Of a stretch of 64,000 nucleotides of DNA, positions 53,282 through 61,147 are shown piece by piece; the stretch's first letter is position 1, and each line of letters opens with the position of its first letter. A program made the position numbers and the translations under genes. The DNA comes from Cloacimonetes bacterium UBA6097. GTDB lineage: Bacteria; Cloacimonadota; Cloacimonadia; Cloacimonadales; Cloacimonadaceae. Location: positions 64,832 through 128,831 of the forward strand of contig DIWV01000004.1 in assembly GCA_002435865.1 (NCBI GenBank). The letters are read 5' to 3'. The notes under the pieces are model-generated. The model was not told the origin of the DNA and made no database searches. It worked only from the letters and a program-made list of their open reading frames with translations.

Positions 53282-53632
53282 ATGCAATATATTATATTAG
53301 CAATGGCACAAAGCCCGCAGGCAGGTCAACCGCAGGGAAATCCTCTGGTTTCTTTCCTGCCTTTTATCCTGATATTTTTTGTTATGTGGTTCTTCATGAT
53401 TCGTCCCCAGAGCAAAAAACAAAAAGAAATGCAGCAGATGCTGGAAAGTGTTAAGGTAAATGACTGGGTTTTAACAAATGGCGGCATCATAGGACGCATT
53501 ACATCAATCAAACCTGATAAAAACATAGTTGTACTCGAAATTGATGATAATAATCACGTACGCGTCGAATTTCAAAAATCTGCCATTGTTATGATTATCA
53601 ACAAAGACGATAACCAGACTAACGCCAGCTAG
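53282..53632 (+). CDS. yajC: Preprotein translocase subunit YajC
   Basis: 116 aa. Ribosome site AAAAAGGAGATATAG before the ATG. One membrane helix (VSFLPFILIFFVMWFFMI) is followed by the YajC signature RPQSKKQKEMQQMLESVKV. GGIIGRITSIKPDKNIVVLE and the basic tail complete the family. It joins SecDF-YidC in protein export; secD and secF are not in the window. It lies between pgpA and def. Confidence 0.94.
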   Translation: MQYIILAMAQSPQAGQPQGNPLVSFLPFILIFFVMWFFMIRPQSKKQKEMQQMLESVKVNDWVLTNGGIIGRITSIKPDKNIVVLEIDDNNHVRVEFQKSAIVMIINKDDNQTNAS

Positions 53633-53676
53633 GTAATTAACAGTATAAAATTAGCTTTTTTGCCTTATAGGAAATA

Positions 53677-54252
53677 ATGAAGATAAATAACGAGCCAAAG
53701 CTTCTGCCGGTCAGGGTTTATGGAGATGTAATTCTAAGGATAAAATCTCTGCCTGTAAAAGAATTTGACGATAAACTGCGTGAATTTGCCAGGGATTTGA
53801 CCTATACCATGTATCAGAGAGACGGGGTAGGCTTGGCTGCAAATCAGGTTGGCAGTACCCAGAGAGTATTCGTTATAGATACCCTCTGGAGCAGAGAAGA
53901 TTCTGTACCAAATCCTATTGTTATGGTGAATCCCGTTATTCTATCCGGTGAAGGTGAGTATGAAATGGAAGAAGGCTGCATCAGTGTTCCCGGAATATTT
54001 GCCAAAGTAAAACGCTATAACTACATAAAATACTCTTACTTTGATACCTACGGAATATCTCATGAAGGTGAAGCAGAAGGCTATGATGCAGTAGTTATTC
54101 AGCACGAATACGACCATCTGGACGGAATTCTTTTTGTAGACAGGATTAGTAAGCTCTCCCTGCTTAAAATTAAACGCAAGTTAAACGCTATCATGAGCAC
54201 AGCAGAAAACGGACAGAATATCAGAACAGAAATCTTTAAGGTCAACGAATAA
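53677..54252 (+). CDS. def: Peptide deformylase
   Basis: 191 aa. It removes formyl from the N-terminal Met of new proteins. The three metal-site motifs are GVGLAANQVG, EEGCISVPG (Cys ligand) and QHEYDHLDG (two His ligands and catalytic Glu). The C-terminal helix is extended (LLKIKRKLNAIMST) as in many bacterial type I/III forms. It lies 8 bp before fmt, the enzyme that adds the formyl group, a common pairing. Confidence 0.96.
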   Translation: MKINNEPKLLPVRVYGDVILRIKSLPVKEFDDKLREFARDLTYTMYQRDGVGLAANQVGSTQRVFVIDTLWSREDSVPNPIVMVNPVILSGEGEYEMEEGCISVPGIFAKVKRYNYIKYSYFDTYGISHEGEAEGYDAVVIQHEYDHLDGILFVDRISKLSLLKIKRKLNAIMSTAENGQNIRTEIFKVNE

Positions 54253-54260
54253 CAGACAGG

Positions 54261-55217
54261 ATGAATGATTTAAAGCGGATAATCTTTTTAGGGAGTCCTG
54301 AATTTGCGATTCCCTCTTTAACCAAACTGATTGAGTCGGAACAATTTAAACCCCTTGCAGTAATTACTCAACCGGACCGTCCCAGCGGACGCAGTAAATG
54401 TCCCCAGCCCACTCCTGTTAAGGTTATGGCTCTTGAGCACAAAATCCCTGTCTATCAACCTGAAGATATCAATTCTGACGATTTTCTAAATATCCTGCAA
54501 TCTCTCAGGCCAGACCTGCTGGTCACAGTTGCGTATGGACAGAAACTCAAGAAAGCTATGCGTAATTCTGCTGTTTTCGGTGCTGTTAATCTGCATCCTT
54601 CATTGCTTCCCGAGCTCAGAGGTGCAGCGCCAATTCCTTTCACTTTATGGCAGGGTTCAATCCAGACCGGAATTACTATTTTTAAACTTGTTTCCAGAAT
54701 GGATGCAGGTCCCATCTATTTTTCCAAGCCATTATTCATCTTTCCGGATGAAAATGCTACCTTTTTAACAGACAGGCTTGCACGTATCGGAGCACAGTTT
54801 TTACTGCAATTTTTGACAGACTTCTTTGATAATCCCTGGGAACCAATCCCGCAGGATGAGGGAAAAGCCACGTATTGCAGAAAATTGGATAAGGAAGACG
54901 GAATTATTGACTGGAATCAGCCTGCCAAGGAAATTCAGAACCATATCCGCGCCTTGTCAGTGTCCCCTGGTGCATATACCTTTTTCCGTGGTCTGCAGCT
55001 CAAGATTCTGGCAGCTGAAATCAGGGAAAGAAACAGCAGTTTACCTCCCGGAAGCATTGTATCTGTTTTAAAGAACATGGGTTTTATCGTCCAGACAGCA
55101 GATAAAGAGCTGCTAATCATGCATGTCCAGCCTTCAGGTAAAAAAGAAATGTCTGCCTGGGCATTTCATTTGGGCGCAAAACTGGAAACAGGTGAAAGGC
55201 TGGAGCAAAATGCCTGA
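54261..55217 (+). CDS. fmt: Methionyl-tRNA formyltransferase
   Basis: 318 aa. It formylates initiator Met-tRNA using 10-formyl-THF. Motifs are FLGSPEFAIPSLTKLI near the start, VAYGQKLKK, then the catalytic NLHPSLLPELRGAAPI with the conserved Asn and His. MDAGPIYFSK completes the active site. The C-terminal OB-like domain follows (about 205-310; IRALSVSPGAYTFF). Its stop overlaps the DUF116 start by 8 bp. Confidence 0.95.
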   Translation: MNDLKRIIFLGSPEFAIPSLTKLIESEQFKPLAVITQPDRPSGRSKCPQPTPVKVMALEHKIPVYQPEDINSDDFLNILQSLRPDLLVTVAYGQKLKKAMRNSAVFGAVNLHPSLLPELRGAAPIPFTLWQGSIQTGITIFKLVSRMDAGPIYFSKPLFIFPDENATFLTDRLARIGAQFLLQFLTDFFDNPWEPIPQDEGKATYCRKLDKEDGIIDWNQPAKEIQNHIRALSVSPGAYTFFRGLQLKILAAEIRERNSSLPPGSIVSVLKNMGFIVQTADKELLIMHVQPSGKKEMSAWAFHLGAKLETGERLEQNA

Positions 55218-55983
55218 TTACAAAGATAACAAATTCCAGAGCGCTTTTCCGTTGGCAGTTAGCGGCATGCTGATAATCCTGGTCGGGATTATAACAGTCT
55301 TTATTTTTAAACTGGAAGCGAATTTATTTGTTTCTGTAATAGATCGCCTGAGCCTGAATATTTTTGCGGTTCTGATCACTTTATTAAGCGTTATCTGGCT
55401 GATAATCCTAATGGTTGACTGCTGTAACGCTTCGATGAGTTTTTTGTACAAACCTTTGAAATTGCTGCTGTTTTTTATTTACTATCCTGCATCTCTGGCA
55501 ATTGGCGGGTTGTTCAGAATTAAGAAAGAAGTTATCCAGACTTCATTCCTGTCTTTCCAAAACCGTTTATTCTTATCCAACAACAAAGTTACAAAACTAT
55601 CTCGTCTGCTGATGTTATTACCGCATTGCCTGCAGTTCCATGACTGCAAAATCCGCATTACGCGTGATATCAGTGATTGTGAAGATTGCGGGGAATGCGA
55701 CATCTGTAACCTGAAAGATCTTGGTAAGAAGTATGATATCAAAATCGGTATAGCCAACGGCGGTACCCTGGCACGCAAACTGGTTCATGATAACCAGCCT
55801 GATGTTATTATTGCTGTTGCCTGCCACCGTGATTTGACCGATGGAGTAAGGGAAAGCTGGAAATATCCTGTCTATGCAATATTGAATGAAAGACCTTACG
55901 GACCATGCTTCGACACCAAAGTAGATGTGGACAAAGTAGAAAATGTAATTAAAAAGATTTCCAGGGAACACGGAACACACTGA
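55210..55983 (+). CDS. DUF116 membrane protein with cysteine cluster
   Basis: 257 aa from the ATG at 55210, which overlaps the fmt stop; an upstream in-frame start would lie deep in fmt. Two membrane helices (SGMLIILVGIITVFIFKLE; IFAVLITLLSVIWLIILM) are followed by a cytoplasmic domain. It has DCKIRITRDISDCEDCGECD with the CxxCxxCxxC-like cluster, GIANGGTLARKLVHDNQPDV and AVACHRDLTDGVRESW, the DUF116 pattern. Metal or Fe-S binding is probable; the function is unknown. The last six codons (REHGTH) are made of the left repeat of GxxExxY element 2, so the original C-terminus may have been replaced. Confidence 0.85.
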   Translation: MPDYKDNKFQSAFPLAVSGMLIILVGIITVFIFKLEANLFVSVIDRLSLNIFAVLITLLSVIWLIILMVDCCNASMSFLYKPLKLLLFFIYYPASLAIGGLFRIKKEVIQTSFLSFQNRLFLSNNKVTKLSRLLMLLPHCLQFHDCKIRITRDISDCEDCGECDICNLKDLGKKYDIKIGIANGGTLARKLVHDNQPDVIIAVACHRDLTDGVRESWKYPVYAILNERPYGPCFDTKVDVDKVENVIKKISREHGTH

Positions 55984-56460
55984 ATAAACGGAAAACACGG
56001 AAAGGGACAATTAGAAGTGGAAAAGGCAAGCAACCTGCTCTATGAAAAAGAAAGCTATGATATTATTGGTGCTTGTATAGAAGTATACAAAGAGCTAGTT
56101 AGCGGTTTTCTGGAAGCAGTTTATCAGGAATGTCTGGAACATGAATTTAATTCCAGGAATATCCCTTATAAGTCACAACCTCAATTGGAAATGACTTATA
56201 AAGGTATTATCCTTAGTAAAAGTTATCAACCGGATTTTATCTGCTATGATAAAATAATTGTTGAGTTGAAAGCTGTATCCCTGCTGTTAGATGAGCATAA
56301 ATCTCAGGTTCTGAACTACTTAAAAGCAACAAAATTAAAATTGGGATTACTAATAAATTTTGGTCATTATCCTTTAATCGAAAAAGCCAGGATTATATCG
56401 TGAAATTCTATTATTTTCTTTCTGTGTATTCAGTATTTTTCGTGTATTCCGTGTTCTAAT
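55966..56460. mobile_element. GxxExxY element 2 (inverted repeats plus nuclease-like gene)
   Basis: Left arm at about 55966-56003 (GGGAACACGGAACACAC, then ACGGAAAACACGGAAA) and right arm at about 56412-56460 (TTTCTGTGTATTCAG, then CGTGTATTCCGTGTTC) are imperfect inverted copies of the CTGTG/CGTG family. They enclose the second GxxExxY gene. The layout and size match element 1. No transposase; mobility is a hypothesis. Confidence 0.45.
56017..56403 (+). CDS. GxxExxY protein (PD-(D/E)XK-like), copy 2
   Basis: 128 aa, GTG start at 56017. The motif GFLEAVY lies in KELVSGFLEAVYQECLEHEF. The putative nuclease core is QPDFICYDKIIVELKAV and the end is HKSQVLNYLKATKLKLGLLI with NFGHYPL. It is clearly homologous to the copy at 40.4 kb, though not identical. 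The same fold and family are shared by proteins scattered singly in many genomes. Here it lies between DUF116 and degP and is bracketed by inverted repeats. Function unknown; nuclease activity is inferred only from the motif. Confidence 0.85.
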   Translation: MEKASNLLYEKESYDIIGACIEVYKELVSGFLEAVYQECLEHEFNSRNIPYKSQPQLEMTYKGIILSKSYQPDFICYDKIIVELKAVSLLLDEHKSQVLNYLKATKLKLGLLINFGHYPLIEKARIIS

Positions 56461-56483
56461 AAACTATACTTCAGAGGTAATCT

Positions 56484-57638
56484 ATGCTAAGACCTAACTT
56501 ACTCGTTTTTGCGTTGGTAATTCTCTTACTCAACGCAGGTATCAGCCTTTTGCTGATTAACAATATCCATGGTGAATTGTTTGGCAAAGACAATTTCTTT
56601 TCCAAAAAAGACGACCGTCAGAAAGTTACGAATGAACTTAATATCACACGCCAGAACGCTATAACCCAGGCAATTGAAATGGTAGAACCGGCAGTAGTCT
56701 CAGTAAATGTTATCAAGACAGAGATTGTGCGTGGCAGAATGAATGCATTTGGCTGGCCCTTTGGTGATTTTTTCGGCGGAATACCGATGCAGCGCCAGGT
56801 GCAGTCACTTGGTAGCGGAGTTATCATTGATGAAGATGGCTACCTTATTACTAATGCCCACGTTGTCAGCGGTGCAACTCAAATTAAGGTTGTTCTTCCT
56901 GATGCGCGTGATTTTGATGCAAAGCTGATTGGAAGTGATGAAGCCAGTGATGTGGCTATTCTTAAAATTAGCGGCAAAGATATACCCTATGCCAGACTCG
57001 GAACCAGCAAAGACTTAATTATTGGTGAGTGGAGTATTGCTTTGGGTAATCCCTACGGTTTTCTGATGAATGATACCAAGCCCAGTGTGGCTGTGGGTGT
57101 TATATCAGCAGTAAACCGCAACTTCGGGCAAAGGCAGGACAATAAAGTCTACAAAGATATGATTCAGACTGATGCTGCCATCAACCAGGGTAATTCCGGC
57201 GGTCCGCTGGTTAATATCAATGGAGAAGTAATCGGAATCAATACATTTATTGTTTCTGAAAGCGGCGGAAGCATTGGTATTGGCTTTGCATTACCCATTG
57301 ACAGGGTAAAAAGAATCACTGATGAACTGGTTAAACACAAAAAAATGCGCCCTGTTAATTTCAGTTTTAAGGTGCAGGAAATTACCAAGGACCTTGCTGC
57401 TTATCTCAATCTGGATAGCGAATCCGGAGTTATAGTAGTTGAGCTTGATAGCAAAAGCCCTGTTTATAAGGCAGGACTTCGCAACAGAGACGTCATTACC
57501 AAAGTGAATGATTCACTAATTCTGTCCGGTAATGATATCAAGCTTGCAGTTGCAGATATCATGGTAGGTGATGAAGTAACCTTTGAGATATACAGAGACG
57601 GTAAAAAACAGGTTATTACTTATACAGCAAAAGAATAG
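56484..57638 (+). CDS. degP: HtrA/DegP-family serine protease
   Basis: 384 aa. An uncleaved N-terminal helix (LVFALVILLLNAGISLLLI) anchors a periplasmic trypsin-like domain. The catalytic triad is His126 (TNAHVV), Asp156 (ASDVAIL) and Ser238 (GNSGGPL). One PDZ domain follows (about 285-380; VIVVELDSKSPVYKAGLRNR), so the layout is DegS-like rather than two-PDZ DegP. It degrades or senses misfolded envelope proteins. The gene follows GxxExxY element 2 by 24 bp, so the element lies in its promoter region. A hairpin terminator follows. Confidence 0.92.
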   Translation: MLRPNLLVFALVILLLNAGISLLLINNIHGELFGKDNFFSKKDDRQKVTNELNITRQNAITQAIEMVEPAVVSVNVIKTEIVRGRMNAFGWPFGDFFGGIPMQRQVQSLGSGVIIDEDGYLITNAHVVSGATQIKVVLPDARDFDAKLIGSDEASDVAILKISGKDIPYARLGTSKDLIIGEWSIALGNPYGFLMNDTKPSVAVGVISAVNRNFGQRQDNKVYKDMIQTDAAINQGNSGGPLVNINGEVIGINTFIVSESGGSIGIGFALPIDRVKRITDELVKHKKMRPVNFSFKVQEITKDLAAYLNLDSESGVIVVELDSKSPVYKAGLRNRDVITKVNDSLILSGNDIKLAVADIMVGDEVTFEIYRDGKKQVITYTAKE

Positions 57639-57668
57639 ATTTTACTATATAAATCCCAGTATTAACAG

Positions 57669-57705
57669 CAAAAAAACAGATCCGAATCATCAGGTCTGTT
57701 TTTTT
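57669..57705. terminator. Bidirectional terminator between degP and mscS
   Basis: AAAAAACAGATC (57671-57682) pairs with GGTCTGTTTTTT (57693-57704). The A run on one side and T run on the other allow it to serve both convergent genes. Confidence 0.8.
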
Positions 57706-57737
57706 ATATTCAGTATCTTTTTATTTGATTAATTTTC

Positions 57738-58331
57738 CTAATGACGATCAAGAATTCCGGGACCCTCAGCATTGACGATTACATCATTGGAAAGCTTGCC
57801 GTTGGGAATGAAAATAACCTTGTCGCCTTCTCCCATCAGGATTGTGCTAAACATCTGGATTTCGTGCACTTTTCCAGTTTGTCCGCCTCCTGTAATAGTG
57901 TCACCAACTTTGAAGGGATGAAACAGAATCAACATCACACCGCCGGCAAAATTTGCCAGAGAACCCTGCAAAGCCAAGCCGACTGCCAGTCCGGCAGCAC
58001 CAAACATAGCAACTAAAGAAGCGGTTTGAACTCCTAACTTACCGATAGCTGCTATAATTACAAAGAGCAGAACAACGAAATAAACAATACTGCTGATGAA
58101 ATTAGTCAAGGTAGCGTCTTTTCCGGATTTTATCATACTTCTTTTGATGGTTTTCTTGATTACCCCGGCAACCCATTTGCCAATGATATAGATTATGACT
58201 GCGACCAGCAGTTTCAAGCCGAAAACTTGCAACTTGGGTAGAATCTTTGCCCAGAAAGTCGGTTTTATAATCTCTACCGATACTATATCTTTGAGTGAAT
58301 CTGCTACGACTGTTTGTAATAATGTAAACAT
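57738..58331 (-). CDS. Short MscS-family mechanosensitive channel
   Basis: 197 aa, compared with about 280 for standard MscS. Three membrane helices are visible, at about 35-55 (LLVAVIIYIIGKWVAGVI), 80-100 (ISSIVYFVVLLFVIIAAIG) and 103-130. The third is the Gly/Ala-rich pore helix (LVAMFGAAGLAVGLALQGSL). The beta domain follows (HPFKVGDTITGGGQTGKVHE, VIFIPNGKLSNDVIVN). The protein stops soon after, so the C-terminal alpha/beta vestibule is missing. The terminator just downstream indicates that the short form is the real gene end. It probably relieves osmotic pressure. Confidence 0.85.
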   Translation of the reverse strand: MFTLLQTVVADSLKDIVSVEIIKPTFWAKILPKLQVFGLKLLVAVIIYIIGKWVAGVIKKTIKRSMIKSGKDATLTNFISSIVYFVVLLFVIIAAIGKLGVQTASLVAMFGAAGLAVGLALQGSLANFAGGVMLILFHPFKVGDTITGGGQTGKVHEIQMFSTILMGEGDKVIFIPNGKLSNDVIVNAEGPGILDRH

Positions 58332-58618
58332 GATTATCTCCTTTTTTCAACATTTGGTATAAATAAATAATAATGCTCAATATAGTTATTGTCAAATCTT
58401 ATTTTACTGCCTTCGCCCTTAATAGATTATTGAACGATTACCCTTAGTTTACCTCCGGTTTATCATCTTGGAAGGAGATTTGCGGTATCAATGATACTCA
58501 TATGTTATTCAAAAACAGGCAGCATAAATTAACTTGACAGCAAAATACCGTTTATGAAAAATATGCTAAGCAAATTTGAAAGCGGTTCTTAATGTCAAGA
58601 TAAAGTAAGGGGGATATT

Positions 58619-60928
58619 ATGAAGAATCTGCTTCTTGTTTTTGTTTGTCTAATTTGCACTTTTCTTGGTGCAGCCAATCTCGTTACCCAATATTTTGCAA
58701 CCTCCCTGCCTGTTAACTGGTACTCAGACCCGGCGACAACAATTTGGACATTCAGTTCCACAAACAATGCGGGTGGAACAGCAGGTGAACTTAGATTTGA
58801 CTATGTTCCACCTGGCAGCAGCGGCATCAAGCGTTATGTTTCTCCTGCTTTCGATACCCGCATGGTGCATAACATGGCTCTGAGTTTCAGGCACATGCTG
58901 GACGATTATGAAGTTAATTCCAATCTGTACACCCTTGGTGCTGCCATTTCCAGTGACAATGGCGTTACCTGGAACAATGTGTGGACCACAAGCACATCAA
59001 GTGACATTGCCGCAACCCAGGTAACGGTAAATCCCATCAGCTATTCTCTGGGCAGGTCAGCCAATACCCGTATCTGCTTCTTTTTCAGCGGCAATACTTA
59101 TGACCTGGATTACTGGTATATTGACAATGTGGAACTTACTTACACCAATACTTTAGGTGACGGCACCTGGACTGTTGCAGACTACACTACGGTAGGTAAT
59201 GTCATTGTCCCCAATGGCTATACATTTCAGTTGGATGGGGGCACTATTCTCAGGTTTGCTGCGGGCTGCGGTTTGGATGTGGACGGCAGATTGCTGGTGA
59301 ATGGGACTGCAATAAATGATGTTATGTTTACATCAGCAGCAAGCACTCATGACTGGAACGGTATAGATTTAATAGATGTCAGCACAGCCAATGATTCAAC
59401 TGTGATAAATTATGCATATATCCGATACAGCAACAGCAGCGGAATTTATGTTTACAACACCGATAAAGTCCGCATAAGCAATTCCATTCTTTACAACAAC
59501 AGAGAAACCACTGGCGCTGGCGGAGGTGGAATTTATCTGTATGATGCTAATATTGTAATTGGTAATTGTCATTTTGAAAACAACTTCGGCTTTCTTGATG
59601 GTGTTGCCATAAGCAGTTATTTAAGCAGTCCGGTTATCACTAACAACAACATCTATTTTAACTCCTCAACGAATCCTGTAAGTTCTCTATACATTTATGG
59701 CGGCTCTGCAAGCGGAGTGAAGCACAATATTATCGCCGATAATCAACCATTAAGCAGCGGTTATTCTGTTAATTTGAATAATGTGTCAGGACAGTTTCAA
59801 TATAACCTGATTGCTAATAATGATTGCCACGGTCTCAAGGTCCAGGGGGGAACTGTCTCTTTTTATCACTGTGATATTGTCAACAATCAAGGTTACGGGG
59901 TATGGATAAATTCCGAGATTTACATGTATAGCATGATAATATATGGCAACGCATCCTCAGAGATTTATAACTCCAATACTCAGGGTGACTTGCACATTAT
60001 TTATTCATGTATCCAGGGAATGGAGATAGGAGGGATGGGATATTTCAGTTCATATTGCTATCAGGATATTACTGTTGATCCTCTGTTTATTGCCCCCACT
60101 ACAGACATTGGTTCTGCCGGTGACGGCTTGACTGCAAACTGGAATCTGATGTATAATTCTCCTTGTATAGACAGCGGTTATTATACCGGACTTGACCCGG
60201 ACGGAAGTAATCCGGATATGGGAGTTTATCCACGCCATCTGAAACCGGTAATCACCATGGCAGAGGATGTACCCGGTGACCAGGGACATCACCTTGACCT
60301 CAGATGGGAACGCAGTGATGAAGACATTGTCTACATCCCCAACGATTATTACCAGATTTGGTATTGGGACTGGGAATCGCTGCGCACTGATTTGGTCTAT
60401 GTCAACAATCCTTCAGATATTACTCCTGAATTGGCAGCTGCAGGCAGAACCATTGCCTGGAGAGATGGCAATCGTACATGGTGTTATGTGAATCAGGTGC
60501 CTGCCAACAATTTTGAAGACTATAGATTCATTGTGGAAACCATCAGGGATTCCTCTTCAACCGGTACACACGCTGTGGAATACATGGTAATCTATGATAA
60601 CAATAACTTTGGTGCCTGGTCCTCAAATTGGGTTTGGGGTTACACGGTTGACAACATTCCGCCCTACGCTCCCTCCAGACTGGATATCAGCATAACCGGA
60701 ACCAGTACAATAAACCTGACCTGGGACGTAGTGACGGAAGGCGGCTGGGAAGGCAATTCCTATCCGGAAACCAACCTTATTACGTACAAAATCTATGCAG
60801 GAGATACTTGTAATTTTGTTCCGGGACCGGCGACTTTCCTGCTGTCCACCACCGATCCTGCTGCCGTTCTGCTCAATCAAACAGCAGACCAAAAGTTTTA
60901 TAAGATCACAGCCTCCGATTCGGAATAA
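58619..60928 (+). CDS. Secreted parallel beta-helix protein (paralogue 1)
   Basis: 769 aa with a signal peptide (MKNLLLVFVCLICTFLGA). Residues about 18-175 form a MAM/jelly-roll-like sandwich (LSFRHMLDDYE, YWYIDNVELTYTNT). Residues about 180-510 form a right-handed parallel beta-helix (ISNSILYNNRE, IVIGNCHFENNFGF, VITNNNIYFNSS, VSFYHCDIVNNQGYGVWI). A fibronectin-III-like end follows (NIPPYAPSRLDISITG, LTWDVVTEGGWEGNSYPE). It ends FYKITASDSE, without the YPNPF domain seen in other secreted proteins here. A polysaccharide-binding, lyase-like or adhesive role is possible. Its paralogue follows and has the same length. Confidence 0.85.
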   Translation: MKNLLLVFVCLICTFLGAANLVTQYFATSLPVNWYSDPATTIWTFSSTNNAGGTAGELRFDYVPPGSSGIKRYVSPAFDTRMVHNMALSFRHMLDDYEVNSNLYTLGAAISSDNGVTWNNVWTTSTSSDIAATQVTVNPISYSLGRSANTRICFFFSGNTYDLDYWYIDNVELTYTNTLGDGTWTVADYTTVGNVIVPNGYTFQLDGGTILRFAAGCGLDVDGRLLVNGTAINDVMFTSAASTHDWNGIDLIDVSTANDSTVINYAYIRYSNSSGIYVYNTDKVRISNSILYNNRETTGAGGGGIYLYDANIVIGNCHFENNFGFLDGVAISSYLSSPVITNNNIYFNSSTNPVSSLYIYGGSASGVKHNIIADNQPLSSGYSVNLNNVSGQFQYNLIANNDCHGLKVQGGTVSFYHCDIVNNQGYGVWINSEIYMYSMIIYGNASSEIYNSNTQGDLHIIYSCIQGMEIGGMGYFSSYCYQDITVDPLFIAPTTDIGSAGDGLTANWNLMYNSPCIDSGYYTGLDPDGSNPDMGVYPRHLKPVITMAEDVPGDQGHHLDLRWERSDEDIVYIPNDYYQIWYWDWESLRTDLVYVNNPSDITPELAAAGRTIAWRDGNRTWCYVNQVPANNFEDYRFIVETIRDSSSTGTHAVEYMVIYDNNNFGAWSSNWVWGYTVDNIPPYAPSRLDISITGTSTINLTWDVVTEGGWEGNSYPETNLITYKIYAGDTCNFVPGPATFLLSTTDPAAVLLNQTADQKFYKITASDSE

Positions 60929-60947
60929 GTAAAGTTCAATTTGAAAT

Positions 60948-60982
60948 ACAGGGAAGGTGGTAAACCTTCCCTGTTCTTTTTT
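60948..60982 (+). terminator. Rho-independent terminator after beta-helix paralogue 1
   Basis: ACAGGGAAGG (60948-60957), loop TGGTAAA, CCTTCCCTGT (60965-60974), then TCTTTTTT. It lies inside an upstream extension of the next reading frame, which argues for that gene's later start at 61148. Confidence 0.85.
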
Positions 60983-61147
60983 CAGTTATGCAATCCAGGC
61001 AAAGTCTGTTTTCACGGCGAAAATAATATAATCTGCTTCAATGGTCAATTGACTAACAGAATAAATTTTCTTGACATGGAAAATAACATAGAAATACAAT
61101 TCAACTTCACAATCCCCCACAGTTTGAATGAAACAAAGGAGATGTTT

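Noticed and set aside
60941..61147. Upstream extension of beta-helix paralogue 2
   Set aside because: It crosses a strong terminator and hides the signal peptide. The ATG at 61148 has a ribosome site and gives the same length as its paralogue.
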